Assembly: GCF_003116035.1 (NCBI RefSeq)
Contig: NZ_LGQW01000015.1
Coordinates: 1,225,663 to 1,289,662 of the forward strand
Length of the DNA: 64,000 bases
Source of the DNA: Azospirillum sp. TSH64
Lineage (GTDB): Bacteria; Pseudomonadota; Alphaproteobacteria; Azospirillales; Azospirillaceae
Reading direction: 5' to 3'
The translations under genes and the position numbers were made by a program. A model generated the notes under the pieces. The model had not been told where the DNA came from. It ran no database searches and saw only the letters and a program-made list of their open reading frames with translations. The first letter of the stretch is position 1, and every line of letters begins with the position of its first letter. Positions 1 to 11,703 of this stretch are shown piece by piece.

Positions 1-20
1 CGTAGGACATGTTCAAGAGA

Positions 21-96
<76 letters not shown>

Positions 97-336
97 ATCT
101 CTTGATGCGGTGAACTTGACTGATGTCTTCGCAGAAACCAGCCGACTGTTCATCGCGCCGGCCAAGCCGTTGTCCCGGCCGGTGTGGCGCGGTTTATAAC
201 GAAGGGCTTTTGACCTGTCGATAGCAAAATCGCACCCCATGTGAATTTTTTGGCGCACGCTTTTCAGTGGCCGGACTCCGCCCCTGGCAGCTACACCGGC
301 GCTGTCGAAACGGGGCATCGGAACGGGGGATCGGGG

Positions 337-1866
337 ATGGGCGGCTGGACCGAAGGCTATGTCGGCGGCATCGACTATATCCGCGCCGTCTATCGCGACT
401 GGTCCCCGGCCATGCTTTGCTTTGCGCTGACGCTGCGCGGCTGGCGCCCGCCGGAGGCACTGCGCCGCGGCAACTTCACCATGGCGGAGCCCGGCTGCGG
501 CCATGGCCTGACCAGCGCCCTGCTGGCCGGCGCCCATCCGGCGGCACGGTTCGAGGCAATGGACTTCAACCCCTCCCACATCGCCGGTGTCCGCCGGCTG
601 GTTGCCGATGCCGGGCTGGCCAATGCCGAGTTCCTTGAGGAAAGCTTTGCCGAGTACGCCCGGCACGACGGGCCGATGCTGGATGCGGTCGCGCTGCACG
701 GCGTCTGGTCCTGGGTGAGCGCCGGGAACCGGGCGATCCTGCTGGAGGTGCTGCGCCGCCGGCTGGCGCCGGGCGGCATCGTCTTCGTCAGCTACAACGC
801 CCTGCCCGGCACGCTGGCCCATATGCCGCTGCGCCGCCTGCTGGTGGAGCGCAGCGCCGAAGGCGACGGCCCCCTGCCCGACCGTATCGCCGCCGCGGTG
901 GAGTTCGCCGCACGGATGGCGGCGCAGGGTGGCGGCTGGTTCGCCAACACCGACGGCGTGGTGGAGCGGATCGAACAGCTTCGCCACAAATCGCCGAACT
1001 ACATCGCCCATGAATATCTGAACGGCGACTGGACCGCCTTCTACCATGCCGACGTGACGCGCGAGCTGGCCTCCGCCAAGCTGGAGTTCGCCGGTGCCGC
1101 CGTCCCGATGGAGCAGTTGGACGATCTCACCCTCTCCCCCGCCCAGCAGGCGCTGGCGGGAGAAGCTCGCGACGCCGCCCAGGCCGAAACCCTGCGCGAC
1201 GTGATGACCAACCGCAGCTTCCGCCGCGACCTGTTCGTGAAGGGCGGTGAGCGTCTGGGCCGGGCCGAGCGGCGTACCCTGCTGGGAGAGACCCGTTTCG
1301 CGCTTCTGGTCGCCGCCGACGACCTGCCGGAAAGCGCCTCCACCCCCGTCGGCCGCCTTTCCTTCCCCCGGACGCTGTACCAGCCGCTGGGCGAGGCGCT
1401 GGCGGAAGGACCGAAAAGCGTGGACACGCTGCTTGCCCGCCCGGCCCTGGCGGCGCAGGGCGAGGACGCGGTGCTGCGGGCGCTGATCCTGCTGACCAGC
1501 CTGTCGCTGGCGGCACCGGCGATGCCCGAGGATGGAGGCACCGAACGGAAAGTTTCCTGTGACCGCTTCAACGCCGCGGTTCTGGAGCGCCATCGCTTCG
1601 ACGACACGCCGGGTCAGCTCGCCTCGCCACTGCTGGGTGCCGGGGCGCCGGTGTCGCGGATCGAGGCGCTGTTCCTACTCGCGATGCGACTGGGCGAGGA
1701 GCCCGCCGCCTTCGCTTGGCGCCACCTGTCGGCCGACGGCATCGTGCTGGGCCGCGACGGCGAACGCTGCGAGGGGGATGAGGCCAACCGTGCGGAACTG
1801 GCACGCCGGCATGCGGCCTTCATGCAGCAGCGGCTGCCGGCGCTGGAAAGGCTTGGGGTGGCCTGA
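337..1866 (+). CDS. SAM-dependent methyltransferase with methyltransferase-regulatory domain
   Basis: This is a predicted class I SAM-dependent methyltransferase of about 509 residues. Residues 48-160 form a Rossmann fold with motif I EPGCGHG (51-57), an acidic strand end at EAMDFNP, and a post-methylation loop SYNALPG near 153, a combination typical of proteins with the MethyTransf_Reg/PKMT-type extension. The C-terminal 300 residues would be that regulatory domain. I chose the ATG at 337 because GGGGGA lies six bases upstream; an in-frame GTG at 241 would add 32 unlikely residues. The substrate is unknown; some relatives act on protein lysines. It converges on hisE with a gap of about 40 bases. 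Confidence 0.85.
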   Translation: MGGWTEGYVGGIDYIRAVYRDWSPAMLCFALTLRGWRPPEALRRGNFTMAEPGCGHGLTSALLAGAHPAARFEAMDFNPSHIAGVRRLVADAGLANAEFLEESFAEYARHDGPMLDAVALHGVWSWVSAGNRAILLEVLRRRLAPGGIVFVSYNALPGTLAHMPLRRLLVERSAEGDGPLPDRIAAAVEFAARMAAQGGGWFANTDGVVERIEQLRHKSPNYIAHEYLNGDWTAFYHADVTRELASAKLEFAGAAVPMEQLDDLTLSPAQQALAGEARDAAQAETLRDVMTNRSFRRDLFVKGGERLGRAERRTLLGETRFALLVAADDLPESASTPVGRLSFPRTLYQPLGEALAEGPKSVDTLLARPALAAQGEDAVLRALILLTSLSLAAPAMPEDGGTERKVSCDRFNAAVLERHRFDDTPGQLASPLLGAGAPVSRIEALFLLAMRLGEEPAAFAWRHLSADGIVLGRDGERCEGDEANRAELARRHAAFMQQRLPALERLGVA

Positions 1867-1908
1867 CGGACAGGCGGTCTGGCGGCAGAGGTGCCGAATA
1901 CAGGGCCC

Positions 1909-2235
1909 TCAGCGCTCCGGCGCCGTCTTCGGCAGCTTCTCGGCGATCCCATAGAGCGCCTCGCGCCGACGGATCTCCGCGAACACGTCGTCGGGATGGA
2001 TGTTCAGCGTCGCCCACAGGACCGAAAGATTGTAGAGCAGGTCGGCGCTTTCGTTGATGACGCCCTGACGGTCCTCGTTCATGGCGTCCAGCGCCACTTC
2101 GACCGCCTCCTCGCCCACTTTCTTGGCGATCTTCTTCGGCCCGGCGGCGATCAGCCGCGCGGTCTTGGAATGCGCCGGGTCCATCTGCTGGCGGTCGAGG
2201 ATGGCGGCATAGAGGCGGATCAGGTCGTCGGTCAT
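1909..2235 (-). CDS. hisE: Phosphoribosyl-ATP pyrophosphatase
   Basis: HisE hydrolyses phosphoribosyl-ATP to phosphoribosyl-AMP and pyrophosphate, the second step of histidine synthesis, in the cytoplasm. The 108-residue product has the usual stand-alone HisE length and the all-alpha MazG-like signature: KKVGEEAVEVALDA (about 38-51) followed by ESADLLYNL (62-70), whose acidic residues bind Mg2+. No other his gene is in the window, although in many alphaproteobacteria hisE sits at the end of hisBHAFE. A gene upstream of phoU in the same orientation would be needed for an operon; instead a strong hairpin separates the two, so it probably has its own promoter in 2236-2328. Confidence 0.96.
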   Translation of the reverse strand: MTDDLIRLYAAILDRQQMDPAHSKTARLIAAGPKKIAKKVGEEAVEVALDAMNEDRQGVINESADLLYNLSVLWATLNIHPDDVFAEIRRREALYGIAEKLPKTAPER

Positions 2236-2328
2236 CAGGGAGGTATTGTCTCGTGTGCGGGTGACGAAAGCATCGTTACGCTAACGTGATCACTCCGCAA
2301 CGCAATTACCATCCCCCATAGGCGCGGT

Positions 2329-2366
2329 GGAGCGCCGCACAACGGCCTTATGCCATGCGGCGCTCC
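2329..2366 (-). terminator. Hairpin downstream of phoU
   Basis: GGAGCGCCGC (2329-2338) and GCGGCGCTCC (2357-2366) form a perfect 10-bp stem with an 18-nt loop, starting only four bases after the phoU stop. No T-run follows on the minus strand, so it may be a Rho-dependent or mRNA-stabilising structure rather than an intrinsic terminator. Confidence 0.5.
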
Positions 2367-2370
2367 GCTT

Positions 2371-3078
2371 TCAGCGGACCGGGTCGTAGGAATGATCGGC
2401 CTTGGGACGCTCTTCGAGCAGGGTCTGGCCGGTGCTGACGAAATAGACGACCTCGGCGATGTTGGTGGCGTGGTCTCCGATGCGCTCAAGGTTCTTGGCG
2501 ATCATCATCAGGTGCATGTGCGCCGTGAACTGGTCCTGCGCCGCCAGAGCCGACCGTTCCACTTCCGCAACGAGGCTGGTGTAGAGTGCATCCACCTCGT
2601 CGTCTGTGCGCCAGATCCGCAGGGCGGCCTCGCCGTCATTGTCGACATAGGCGTCGATCACGGCGCTGAGCCGTTCGCGCACCAGCCGGCCGAGCTGCGG
2701 CAGACCCGCCATCGACCCGGAGTCGGGCAGGCTGAAGATGGCGACGGCACGCTTGGCGGTGTTGGCCGCATGGTCGCCGATGCGCTCAAGGTTGCCGGCG
2801 ATCTTCAAGGCCGCGATCACCTCGCGCAGATCGTCGGCGACCGGCTGGCGCAGCGCCAGCAGGCGCATGCAGTGGGCTTCGATGTCATGTTCAAAGGAGT
2901 CGAGTCGGGCATCCGACTCCACGATCTCCCGCGCAAGTTCGGGGTTGCGCTGGGCCAGGCAGGTCAGGGCCTGGTCGATCTGCGTCTCCGCAGCGCCGGC
3001 CATCTGCACGATGGCGGATTTCAGCCGCTTCAGCGCGTCCTCGAACGCGGACACGATGTGCGGAGCGGAGGTCTTCAT
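2371..3078 (-). CDS. phoU: Phosphate signalling complex protein PhoU
   Basis: PhoU couples the Pst phosphate transporter to the PhoR/PhoB two-component system and represses the Pho regulon when phosphate is plentiful. The 235-residue product is entirely helical and shows the two tandem PhoU repeats, each with the metal-binding NLERIGDHA motif (GDH at about 101-103 and 201-203). I chose the ATG at 3078 because GGGAAGGG lies upstream; an ATG at 3123 would add 15 residues with no clear ribosome site. The usual partners pstSCAB, phoB and phoR are not in this window, so this copy is separated from its normal operon or the operon lies elsewhere. Confidence 0.95.
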   Translation of the reverse strand: MKTSAPHIVSAFEDALKRLKSAIVQMAGAAETQIDQALTCLAQRNPELAREIVESDARLDSFEHDIEAHCMRLLALRQPVADDLREVIAALKIAGNLERIGDHAANTAKRAVAIFSLPDSGSMAGLPQLGRLVRERLSAVIDAYVDNDGEAALRIWRTDDEVDALYTSLVAEVERSALAAQDQFTAHMHLMMIAKNLERIGDHATNIAEVVYFVSTGQTLLEERPKADHSYDPVR

Positions 3079-3237
3079 GGTCGCCAAACCCTTCCCGGCG
3101 GTCTCGTTCCAGGCCGCCACCATAGCGCCGGGACGTTACGGTACGATGACAGCGCCTATGACCTAGGGCAGCCCGCCCTCACTTCGCGCATGCGGAAGAA
3201 ACTGTCCGATTGATTTTGCGGCGCAGCATTGCGACAC

Positions 3238-3831
3238 ATGGTTTCTATCCCCCTCCCCAACGACGTGCCGAAACCTGCCATGATCGAACGCCGCTTTGAA
3301 CAGATCATCTTTGCCAGCCGCTGGCTGCTCGCGCCCTTCTATCTCGGGCTGGTGGTTTCACTGGCCGCGCTGCTGGTGAAGTTCACGCAGGAGATCCTGC
3401 ACATGATCCCGCATGTGCTGGAGATGAGCGAAAAGGACGTGCTCCTGGGCGTGCTGACGCTCATCGACCTGTCTTTCGCCGGCAACCTTCTGCTGATGGT
3501 GATCTTCGCGGGATACGAGAACTTCGTCTCCAAGATCGACGTCGCCAATCATGAAGACCGGCCGGACTGGATGGGTAAGGTCGATTTCGGCGGGCTGAAG
3601 CTGAAACTGATCGCCTCCATCGTCGCCATCTCGGGCATCCACCTGCTGAAAGCCTTCATGAACCTGGCCCAGACCTCGCGCGACGAGCTGATGTGGCTGG
3701 TCATCATTCATATGACCTTCGTGATTTCCGGCGTTCTGCTGGCTTGCATGGACCGGCTCGAAGGTCATCACGGCCATGCTGCCAAGCCCGAGGAGAAAGT
3801 TGGGTCGAAATCCACGGCGGATCATCACTGA
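3238..3831 (+). CDS. YqhA/UPF0114 family inner-membrane protein
   Basis: A protein of about 197 residues matching the TIGR00645/YqhA (UPF0114) family in length and in the opening ERRFEQIIFASRWLLAPFYLGL. Four hydrophobic segments are visible (about 25-50, 70-95, 125-145 and 155-175), so it is an inner-membrane protein; the His-rich C-terminus (HHGHAAKP...ADHH) is probably cytosolic. The family has no established biochemical role. The start is uncertain: ATG 3238 is used, but ATG 3280 (MIERRFEQ) fits the family N-terminus equally well and neither has a good ribosome site. It is divergent from phoU. Confidence 0.85.
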   Translation: MVSIPLPNDVPKPAMIERRFEQIIFASRWLLAPFYLGLVVSLAALLVKFTQEILHMIPHVLEMSEKDVLLGVLTLIDLSFAGNLLLMVIFAGYENFVSKIDVANHEDRPDWMGKVDFGGLKLKLIASIVAISGIHLLKAFMNLAQTSRDELMWLVIIHMTFVISGVLLACMDRLEGHHGHAAKPEEKVGSKSTADHH

Positions 3832-5236
<1,405 letters not shown>

Positions 5237-5329
5237 TTGGTGTATCCCTGGTTGGAAGGCCTCCGGTCCCCTGCCCACCCCTGGCGGTGAGGACCGGAGA
5301 CGGACCGCGTATCTGGACGGGAATTTCCT

Positions 5330-6199
5330 GTGAAGCCACGCTCATCCGGCTCCGTCATCCGCCTTGCCGCCCCCTTGCGGGCTCTCGCGCAGCGATTCTC
5401 CTTCCTTCTACTCGTGCTGGCCTCCATCGCGCTGATGATGGTCGGCAAGATCGAGTCCGTCTCGGTCGACAGCGCACGCGCACGTGTGACCGATGCCTTC
5501 GCCCCCATCCTGGACGCCATCTCCCGCCCCGCCGCCACCGCGGCGCGCGTGGTCGAATCCGCGGTGGAGCTTGAGAACGCCTTCGACGAGAACCAGCGGC
5601 TGAAGGCCGAGAACGCCCGGCTTCTGCAATGGAAGCAGGCCGCGTTGCGGCTGGAGTCGGAGAACAACAGTCTGCGCAGCCTGCTGCGGGTCCGCCCGGA
5701 ACCGTCGGTCAACTACATCGCCGCCCGCGTCATCGCCACCCCCGGCAGTTCCTTCGTCCGCACACTGGTGGTCACCGCCGGCAAACGCGACGGAGTGCGC
5801 AAGGGTCAGGCGGCGCTCGCCGGCGCCGGTCTGGTCGGCCGGGTGATCGAGGTGGGCGAATGGTCGTCCCGCGTCCTGCTGCTGACCGACATCAACGCCC
5901 GCATTCCGGTGATCCTGTCGAACACGCGCCAGCGCTCGATCCTCGCCGGCGACAATTCCGATCAGGCCAAGCTTCTCTATCTGCCGCCGGACTCGCCGAT
6001 CCAGGTGGGCGAGCGGGTGGTGACCTCCGGCGACGGCGGCCTCCTCCCGCCCGGCCTGCCGGTGGGCGTGGTGACCGCGGTCAGCGAGCGCGGCATCCGC
6101 GTCCTGCCCAGCGCCGACCTGTCACGCGTCGAGCATCTGCGTCTGGTGGATTTCGGCCTGCCGAGCACCGATCTGGACCCGTCGCCAGATTCGAAGTGA
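5330..6199 (+). CDS. mreC: Rod-shape-determining protein MreC
   Basis: MreC is the bitopic periplasmic scaffold that binds PBP2 and activates the elongasome. The 289-residue protein has a short basic cytosolic N-terminus, one transmembrane helix (about 23-40), a coiled coil (ENAFDENQRLKAENARLL and onward, about 82-115) and the double beta-barrel domain that follows. The start is a GTG at 5330 preceded by GGACGGG. It lies between mreB and mreD in the canonical order, 71 bases before mreD. Confidence 0.95.
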   Translation: MKPRSSGSVIRLAAPLRALAQRFSFLLLVLASIALMMVGKIESVSVDSARARVTDAFAPILDAISRPAATAARVVESAVELENAFDENQRLKAENARLLQWKQAALRLESENNSLRSLLRVRPEPSVNYIAARVIATPGSSFVRTLVVTAGKRDGVRKGQAALAGAGLVGRVIEVGEWSSRVLLLTDINARIPVILSNTRQRSILAGDNSDQAKLLYLPPDSPIQVGERVVTSGDGGLLPPGLPVGVVTAVSERGIRVLPSADLSRVEHLRLVDFGLPSTDLDPSPDSK

Positions 6200-6270
6200 A
6201 GTGGATGTGGAAGTGAGCTGGTTTTGGACGTGAGCCGGACGGACGGTCCGCCAACCGGGGGATTGCCGTT

Positions 6271-6783
6271 ATGACGGCGACCTTCTGGCAGAAGGTGGAC
6301 AAGACCGGGCGCAATCTGGCGCCCTTCGCCGTCACGGTGATGATGGTGCTGGTCGGCATGATCCCGCTGCCGGTCCCCGGCTATGCCCCGGTCGCACCGA
6401 ACCTGACGCTGGTCTCGGTCTATTACTGGACGATCCACAGGCCTGACCTGATGCGTCCGGGGGTGGCCTTTCTCATCGGACTGCTTCAGGATTTCCTGAT
6501 CGGCGGACCGCTGGGCGTCAATGCCCTGCTGCTGGTCGTCGCCCAATGGGCGGTCCTGAACCAGCGCCGGGTGTTCCTGGCCAGCACCTTCGCCCTGTTG
6601 TGGTTTGGCTTCACGCTGGTGATGGCGGGTGCCGTCCTGCTGCAATGGCTGGCTTTTTCGGTGCTCGACGCCGTCACGCTGTCGATCCTGCCGGCCCTGT
6701 TCCAGGGCCTGCTGACGGTGGCGGTGTTTCCTGCGGTGGGTTGGCTGCTGATCCGCGTCCATCGCGCGTTCCTGAACGGGTAA
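6271..6783 (+). CDS. mreD: Rod-shape-determining protein MreD
   Basis: MreD is a small polytopic inner-membrane partner of MreC. This 170-residue product is almost wholly hydrophobic, with five or six predicted membrane segments (for example around 18-40, 68-90, 105-130 and 140-160), and contains the family-like stretch LIGLLQDFLIGGPLGVNALLLV. The length agrees with alphaproteobacterial MreD. It ends 16 bases before mrdA, consistent with translation from one transcript. Sequence conservation in MreD is low, so the call leans on position and topology as well. Confidence 0.92.
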   Translation: MTATFWQKVDKTGRNLAPFAVTVMMVLVGMIPLPVPGYAPVAPNLTLVSVYYWTIHRPDLMRPGVAFLIGLLQDFLIGGPLGVNALLLVVAQWAVLNQRRVFLASTFALLWFGFTLVMAGAVLLQWLAFSVLDAVTLSILPALFQGLLTVAVFPAVGWLLIRVHRAFLNG

Positions 6784-6799
6784 AGGGTCGACGGGTCTC

Positions 6800-8686
6800 A
6801 TGAGTTCGATCGATCGCGACACCGACCGTTCCCGCCTGCTGGCGCGCCGCGCCCTGGTGCTGGGCGGTATCAAGCTGGCCGGCCTGTCCGCGCTGGTCGG
6901 TCGGCTCTATTACCTGCAGGTGGTCGAATCGGCGCGCTACACCATGCTGGCGGAGGAGAACCGCATCAGCCTGCGGCTGATCGCGCCGTCCCGCGGCAAC
7001 ATCGTAGACCGCTTCGGCGTGCCGCTGGCGGTCAACCAGCAGAACTACCGCGTTGTCGTCGTGTCGGAGCGCACCCACAACATCCAGGAGACGCTCGACA
7101 AGATCTCCCGCATCGTGCCGCTGACCGATGGCGACCGCCGCCGCGTGCTGCGCGAGTTGCACCGCAAGCGCCGCTTCGTTCCCGTCACCGTGCGCGAGAA
7201 CCTGACCTGGGAACAGGTGGCGACGCTGGAGACCAACACCCCCGACCTGCCCGGCGTGTCCATCGAGGTGGGCGAACTGCGCTATTACCCGCAGGCGGAC
7301 TGGACCGCCCATATCCTGGGCTATGTCGGCGCCGTCTCGGAGTCGGAGCTGAGCGGCAACAGCGACCCCGTCCTGTCGCTGCCCGGCTTCCGCATCGGCA
7401 AGGCCGGCATCGAGAAGTTCCACGAAAAGGTGCTGCGCGGCACCGCCGGCACCAGCCAGCTGGAGGTCAATGCGGTCGGCCGCGTCATCCGCGAATTGTC
7501 CCGCGACGAGGGCCAATCCGGTCGCGAGGTGCAGCTGACCATCGATATGGCCCTGCAACGCTTCGTTCAGGAGCGGCTGTCGCAGGAGGTCAGCGCCTCG
7601 GCCGTGGTGATGGATGTCCACACCGGCGGCATCTATGCCCTGTGCTCGCACCCCAGCTACGACCCCAACCAGTTCACCATGGGCATCAGCGCCGAACTGT
7701 GGGAGGAGCTGCTGTCCAACCAGGCGACGCCGCTGAACAACAAGGCGGTGGTCGGACAATATCCGCCGGGCTCCACCTTCAAGATGATGGCGGCGCTGGC
7801 GGCACTGGAATCGGGGGTGGTCAGCAACCGGCACACGGTGTTCTGCCCCGGCCATCTGGAGCTGGGCGACCACCGTTTCCACTGCTGGAAGCGCGGCGGG
7901 CACGGCACCATCGATTTCGTCGGCGCGCTGCGCCATTCCTGCGACGTGTTCTTCTACGACGTGTCGCGGCGGATCGGCATCGACCGCATCGCCGAGATGT
8001 CCAATCGGTTCGGCCTGGGCAGCCGCACCGGCATCGACCTGCCGCACGAGCGCGCCGGCCTGATCCCGTCCATCGCCTGGAAGAAGGCGACGCTGGGCAA
8101 GAACTGGGACATGGGCGAGACGCTGGTCGCCTCCATCGGCCAGGGCTATGTGCTGACGACGCCGCTGCAACTGGCGGTGATGACCTGCCGGCTGGCCAAC
8201 GGCGGCTATGCGGTCAAACCGCACCTGACCAAACAGATCAAGACGGTCAGCGGCGAGCAGACGGCCTGGCCCAGCATCGGTGTGAAGAAGGAGAACCTCG
8301 ACATCGTGCTGCGCGGCATGACCGAGGTGACCAACGCCCCCAACGGCACCGCCTTCAAGTCGCGCATCACCGAGGTCGGCTATGAGATGGCCGGCAAGAC
8401 CGGCTCCGCCCAGGTCCGCCGCATCACCATGGCCGAGCGCAACACCGGCGTGAAGAAGAACGAGGATCTGCCCTGGCGTGAGCGCGACCACGCGCTGTTC
8501 GTCGCCTTCGCGCCGATCCAGGCGCCGCGCTACGCCTGCGCGGTGTTCGTCGAGCATGGCGGGGGCGGCTCCACCGCGGCGGCCCCGATTGCCCGCGACA
8601 TCCTGCTGGAAACCCAGAAGCGCGACCCCGGCCGCGCCGCCGTCGCCGAAACCCCGCCGACCGGCTTCGGAGAACCGCGGGGCTGA
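6800..8686 (+). CDS. mrdA: Penicillin-binding protein 2 (elongasome transpeptidase)
   Basis: PBP2 cross-links new peptidoglycan during elongation. The 628-residue protein has one N-terminal membrane anchor (about 18-40), the class B PBP dimerisation/pedestal domain, and the transpeptidase domain with all three active-site motifs: STFK with catalytic Ser325, SCD at 380-382 and KTG at 533-535. The start ATG 6800 is 16 bases after mreD, so it closes the mreBCD-mrdA operon. The usual next gene, rodA (mrdB), is absent: a convergent EamA-type transporter begins within 14 bases of the stop. Confidence 0.97.
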   Translation: MSSIDRDTDRSRLLARRALVLGGIKLAGLSALVGRLYYLQVVESARYTMLAEENRISLRLIAPSRGNIVDRFGVPLAVNQQNYRVVVVSERTHNIQETLDKISRIVPLTDGDRRRVLRELHRKRRFVPVTVRENLTWEQVATLETNTPDLPGVSIEVGELRYYPQADWTAHILGYVGAVSESELSGNSDPVLSLPGFRIGKAGIEKFHEKVLRGTAGTSQLEVNAVGRVIRELSRDEGQSGREVQLTIDMALQRFVQERLSQEVSASAVVMDVHTGGIYALCSHPSYDPNQFTMGISAELWEELLSNQATPLNNKAVVGQYPPGSTFKMMAALAALESGVVSNRHTVFCPGHLELGDHRFHCWKRGGHGTIDFVGALRHSCDVFFYDVSRRIGIDRIAEMSNRFGLGSRTGIDLPHERAGLIPSIAWKKATLGKNWDMGETLVASIGQGYVLTTPLQLAVMTCRLANGGYAVKPHLTKQIKTVSGEQTAWPSIGVKKENLDIVLRGMTEVTNAPNGTAFKSRITEVGYEMAGKTGSAQVRRITMAERNTGVKKNEDLPWRERDHALFVAFAPIQAPRYACAVFVEHGGGGSTAAAPIARDILLETQKRDPGRAAVAETPPTGFGEPRG

Positions 8687-8699
8687 GGAGCGGATCGGC

Positions 8700-9620
8700 T
8701 CAGGACCGGGAGCGGACAGGGATGGTCATCGCCGCCACCCCCAGCACGACCAAGGCACAGCCGGCAATCATGGTCGGCTCCAGCGTCTCGCCCAGCATCA
8801 GAACGCCGATTCCCACCCCGATCGGCACTCGCAGATAGGCTTGCGCGGTTGTCGGAACCGATCCGATGGTGTGGACAAGCCGGAAATAGAGAACGAAGGC
8901 CAGCGCGGTCGAGAAGACCGACAGGCCGGCAAGCGCCAGCAGCGAGTCCGGTGACGGCGACAGGGTCCAGGGGCGGTCGACCGCCAGACTGACCGACAGC
9001 AGCAGCGCAGCCCCGCACAGCAACGACCCGGTGGCCGGCATGATCGGATCCAGCCCCTTGAACACACGGCCGAAGATGGCTGCTCCAGCATAGCAGATCG
9101 TGGCGAGGACGATGGCTCCTTGTGCCAGCAGATCGTGGCCGATGCCGTCGATGGCCCCCGTCCCGATGATCAGCACCGTTCCACCGAGACCGGCGAACAC
9201 GCCGATCGCCTTCCGCCAGCCCACGGCCTCGTGCCGGGTCAACAGGAGGGTGAGGAGGAAGGCGAAGATCGGTGTGGTGGCGTTGAGAATCGCTGCGGAC
9301 CCGGCATCGACCGTCTGTTCGGCCCAGGCAATCAGGGTAAAAGGGAGAACGCTGTTCAGACAGGCCTGAAGGAGGAACCGCTTCCACACAGCCCCTTCCC
9401 GCGGCAGGGACAGGCCGCGCCAGCGGATGACCGCCAGCAGGATGGCTCCGGCGATCAGGGTCCGCCCAGCGATGAAGGTCAGCGGCGGGATCGTCTCGAC
9501 GCCGATGCGGATGAAGCTGTAGGACGCGCCCCACAAGGTCGCGAGGGCCAGCAGCAAGGAAAGCTCGACACGCAGATTGGGCCGCGAAGCTGCGGTATCG
9601 GGGGCAGGAAGACTGGTCAT
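8700..9620 (-). CDS. EamA (DMT superfamily) transporter
   Basis: A 306-residue membrane protein with about ten hydrophobic segments arranged as two EamA repeats, the architecture of drug/metabolite exporters such as RhaT and YdcZ-type permeases. The opening LALATLWGASYSFIRIGVETIPPLTFIAGR is characteristic of repeat 1. Start ATG 9620 has GGAG upstream; an ATG at 9653 is possible but less well placed. It is divergent from the ArsR-type regulator at 9744 across 123 bases, so that regulator may control it. The substrate cannot be predicted. Confidence 0.9.
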   Translation of the reverse strand: MTSLPAPDTAASRPNLRVELSLLLALATLWGASYSFIRIGVETIPPLTFIAGRTLIAGAILLAVIRWRGLSLPREGAVWKRFLLQACLNSVLPFTLIAWAEQTVDAGSAAILNATTPIFAFLLTLLLTRHEAVGWRKAIGVFAGLGGTVLIIGTGAIDGIGHDLLAQGAIVLATICYAGAAIFGRVFKGLDPIMPATGSLLCGAALLLSVSLAVDRPWTLSPSPDSLLALAGLSVFSTALAFVLYFRLVHTIGSVPTTAQAYLRVPIGVGIGVLMLGETLEPTMIAGCALVVLGVAAMTIPVRSRS

Positions 9621-9681
9621 GATGGCTCCATCGGTCTGCAAGGGGACCACCATGACAGCCGAGCCCTTGAGAGCCCGCCGC

Positions 9682-9719
9682 AAACGCTTCGGCGGCGGAC
9701 GAAACGTCGGCGGCTGACG
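9682..9719. promoter_or_regulatory. Tandem direct repeat in the EamA/ArsR intergenic region
   Basis: Two adjacent related copies, AAACGCTTCGGCGGCGGACG (9682-9701) and AAACGTCGGCGGCTGACG (9702-9719), lie between the divergent transporter and regulator genes. They could be operator half-sites for the ArsR-like protein; this is an inference from position only. Confidence 0.35.
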
Positions 9720-9743
9720 GGGCCGGCGACGGGGCCTAAACTG

Positions 9744-10475
9744 ATGGCCATGACCAGCCCGCCCTTCCCCCTCGCCTCCGCCAACGGCATCGCCACCATC
9801 GCCGCGCTGATCGGCGATCCGGCGCGGGCGAACATCCTCTCCGCCCTGATGGGCGGGCAGGCGCTGACCGCCGGCGAATTGTCCTGGCATGCCGGTGTCG
9901 GAGCGGCGACCACGAGCGGTCACCTTGCCAAAATGAGCGAGGCGGGATTGCTGGCGATGGAACGCCAAGGCCGGCACCGCTATTACCGGCTGGCCTCCCC
10001 CGACATCGCCCAGGCGATGGAGAGCCTGATGGCGGTGGCCGCCGCCGGCCCGCGGCGCCACCGGCCGCCCGGCCCGAAGGACGAGGCACTGCGGACCGCC
10101 CGCACCTGCTACGACCATCTCGCCGGACGGCTCGGCACGAAACTGGCCGACAGGCTGAACGAGCGTGGATTCGTGATCCTTGGCGACGGCGGCGCCCTGG
10201 TCACCGACGACGGCCGCGATTTCCTGGGCGGCCTGGGTCTCGCAATTCCCGACGCCGGTGGACGCCACAGGCCCCTGTGCCGGGTCTGCCTGGACTGGAG
10301 CGAGCGGCGGCATCATCTGGCCGGGCGTCTGGGCGCAGCCTTGCTGACCTGTTCGCTAGAGCGCGGCTGGATCGCACGCAGTCCCGACAGCCGCGCCGTG
10401 ACGATCACCGATGCCGGCAACAGGGAGTACGCCACGATTTTCGGCATCACGCCGGAGCATCTGGCCGCCAAATAA
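9744..10475 (+). CDS. ArsR-family winged-helix transcriptional regulator
   Basis: A 243-residue DNA-binding protein. Residues 15-90 form an ArsR-type winged helix: [29 protein letters not shown], then [20 protein letters not shown] (recognition helix) and a wing ending GRHRYYRL. No classical metal-binding ELCVCDL motif is present, so metal sensing is not supported. The C-terminal domain (about 140-240) has [13 protein letters not shown], shared by many ArsR-like regulators of exporters. It is divergent from the EamA gene and followed by a bidirectional terminator. Start ATG 9744 was chosen over the long open upstream frame; ATG 9750 is an alternative. Confidence 0.88.
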   Translation: MAMTSPPFPLASANGIATIAALIGDPARANILSALMGGQALTAGELSWHAGVGAATTSGHLAKMSEAGLLAMERQGRHRYYRLASPDIAQAMESLMAVAAAGPRRHRPPGPKDEALRTARTCYDHLAGRLGTKLADRLNERGFVILGDGGALVTDDGRDFLGGLGLAIPDAGGRHRPLCRVCLDWSERRHHLAGRLGAALLTCSLERGWIARSPDSRAVTITDAGNREYATIFGITPEHLAAK

Positions 10476-10504
10476 AAAGCGCGCCCCCGAAGGGACGCGC
10501 TTTT
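10475..10504. terminator. Bidirectional intrinsic terminator
   Basis: AAAAGCGCG (10475-10483) pairs perfectly with CGCGCTTTT (10496-10504), a 9-bp stem whose A and T ends give a T-run in both directions. It lies between the stops of the ArsR gene and the converging ilvC gene and would serve both. Confidence 0.85.
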
Positions 10505-10530
10505 CATCGAACCGACAGGCTTTCGCCGGA

Positions 10531-11568
<1,038 letters not shown>

Positions 11569-11606
11569 TCACAACGAACGAAGACAGAGTGCGTTTCCTG
11601 CGGCGG

Positions 11607-11636
11607 ATTACTCCATTGAGCAAAGCCGCGCGTCAA
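11607..11636 (-). promoter_or_regulatory. Putative sigma-70 promoter for ilvC
   Basis: On the minus strand TTGACG (11631-11636) is followed after 18 bases by AGTAAT (11607-11612), about 57 bases upstream of the ilvC start. This supports independent expression of ilvC from ilvB-ilvN. Confidence 0.5.
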
Positions 11637-11703
11637 GAGAAACAATCGCTCGATGGAACGGCAAAATGCAAAGCTTCCTTGCGTTTTTGCCGCCCCAATC
11701 TTT

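Noticed and set aside
6674..8557. A 627-residue minus-strand frame
   Set aside because: Antisense to mrdA, which carries all three penicillin-binding motifs.
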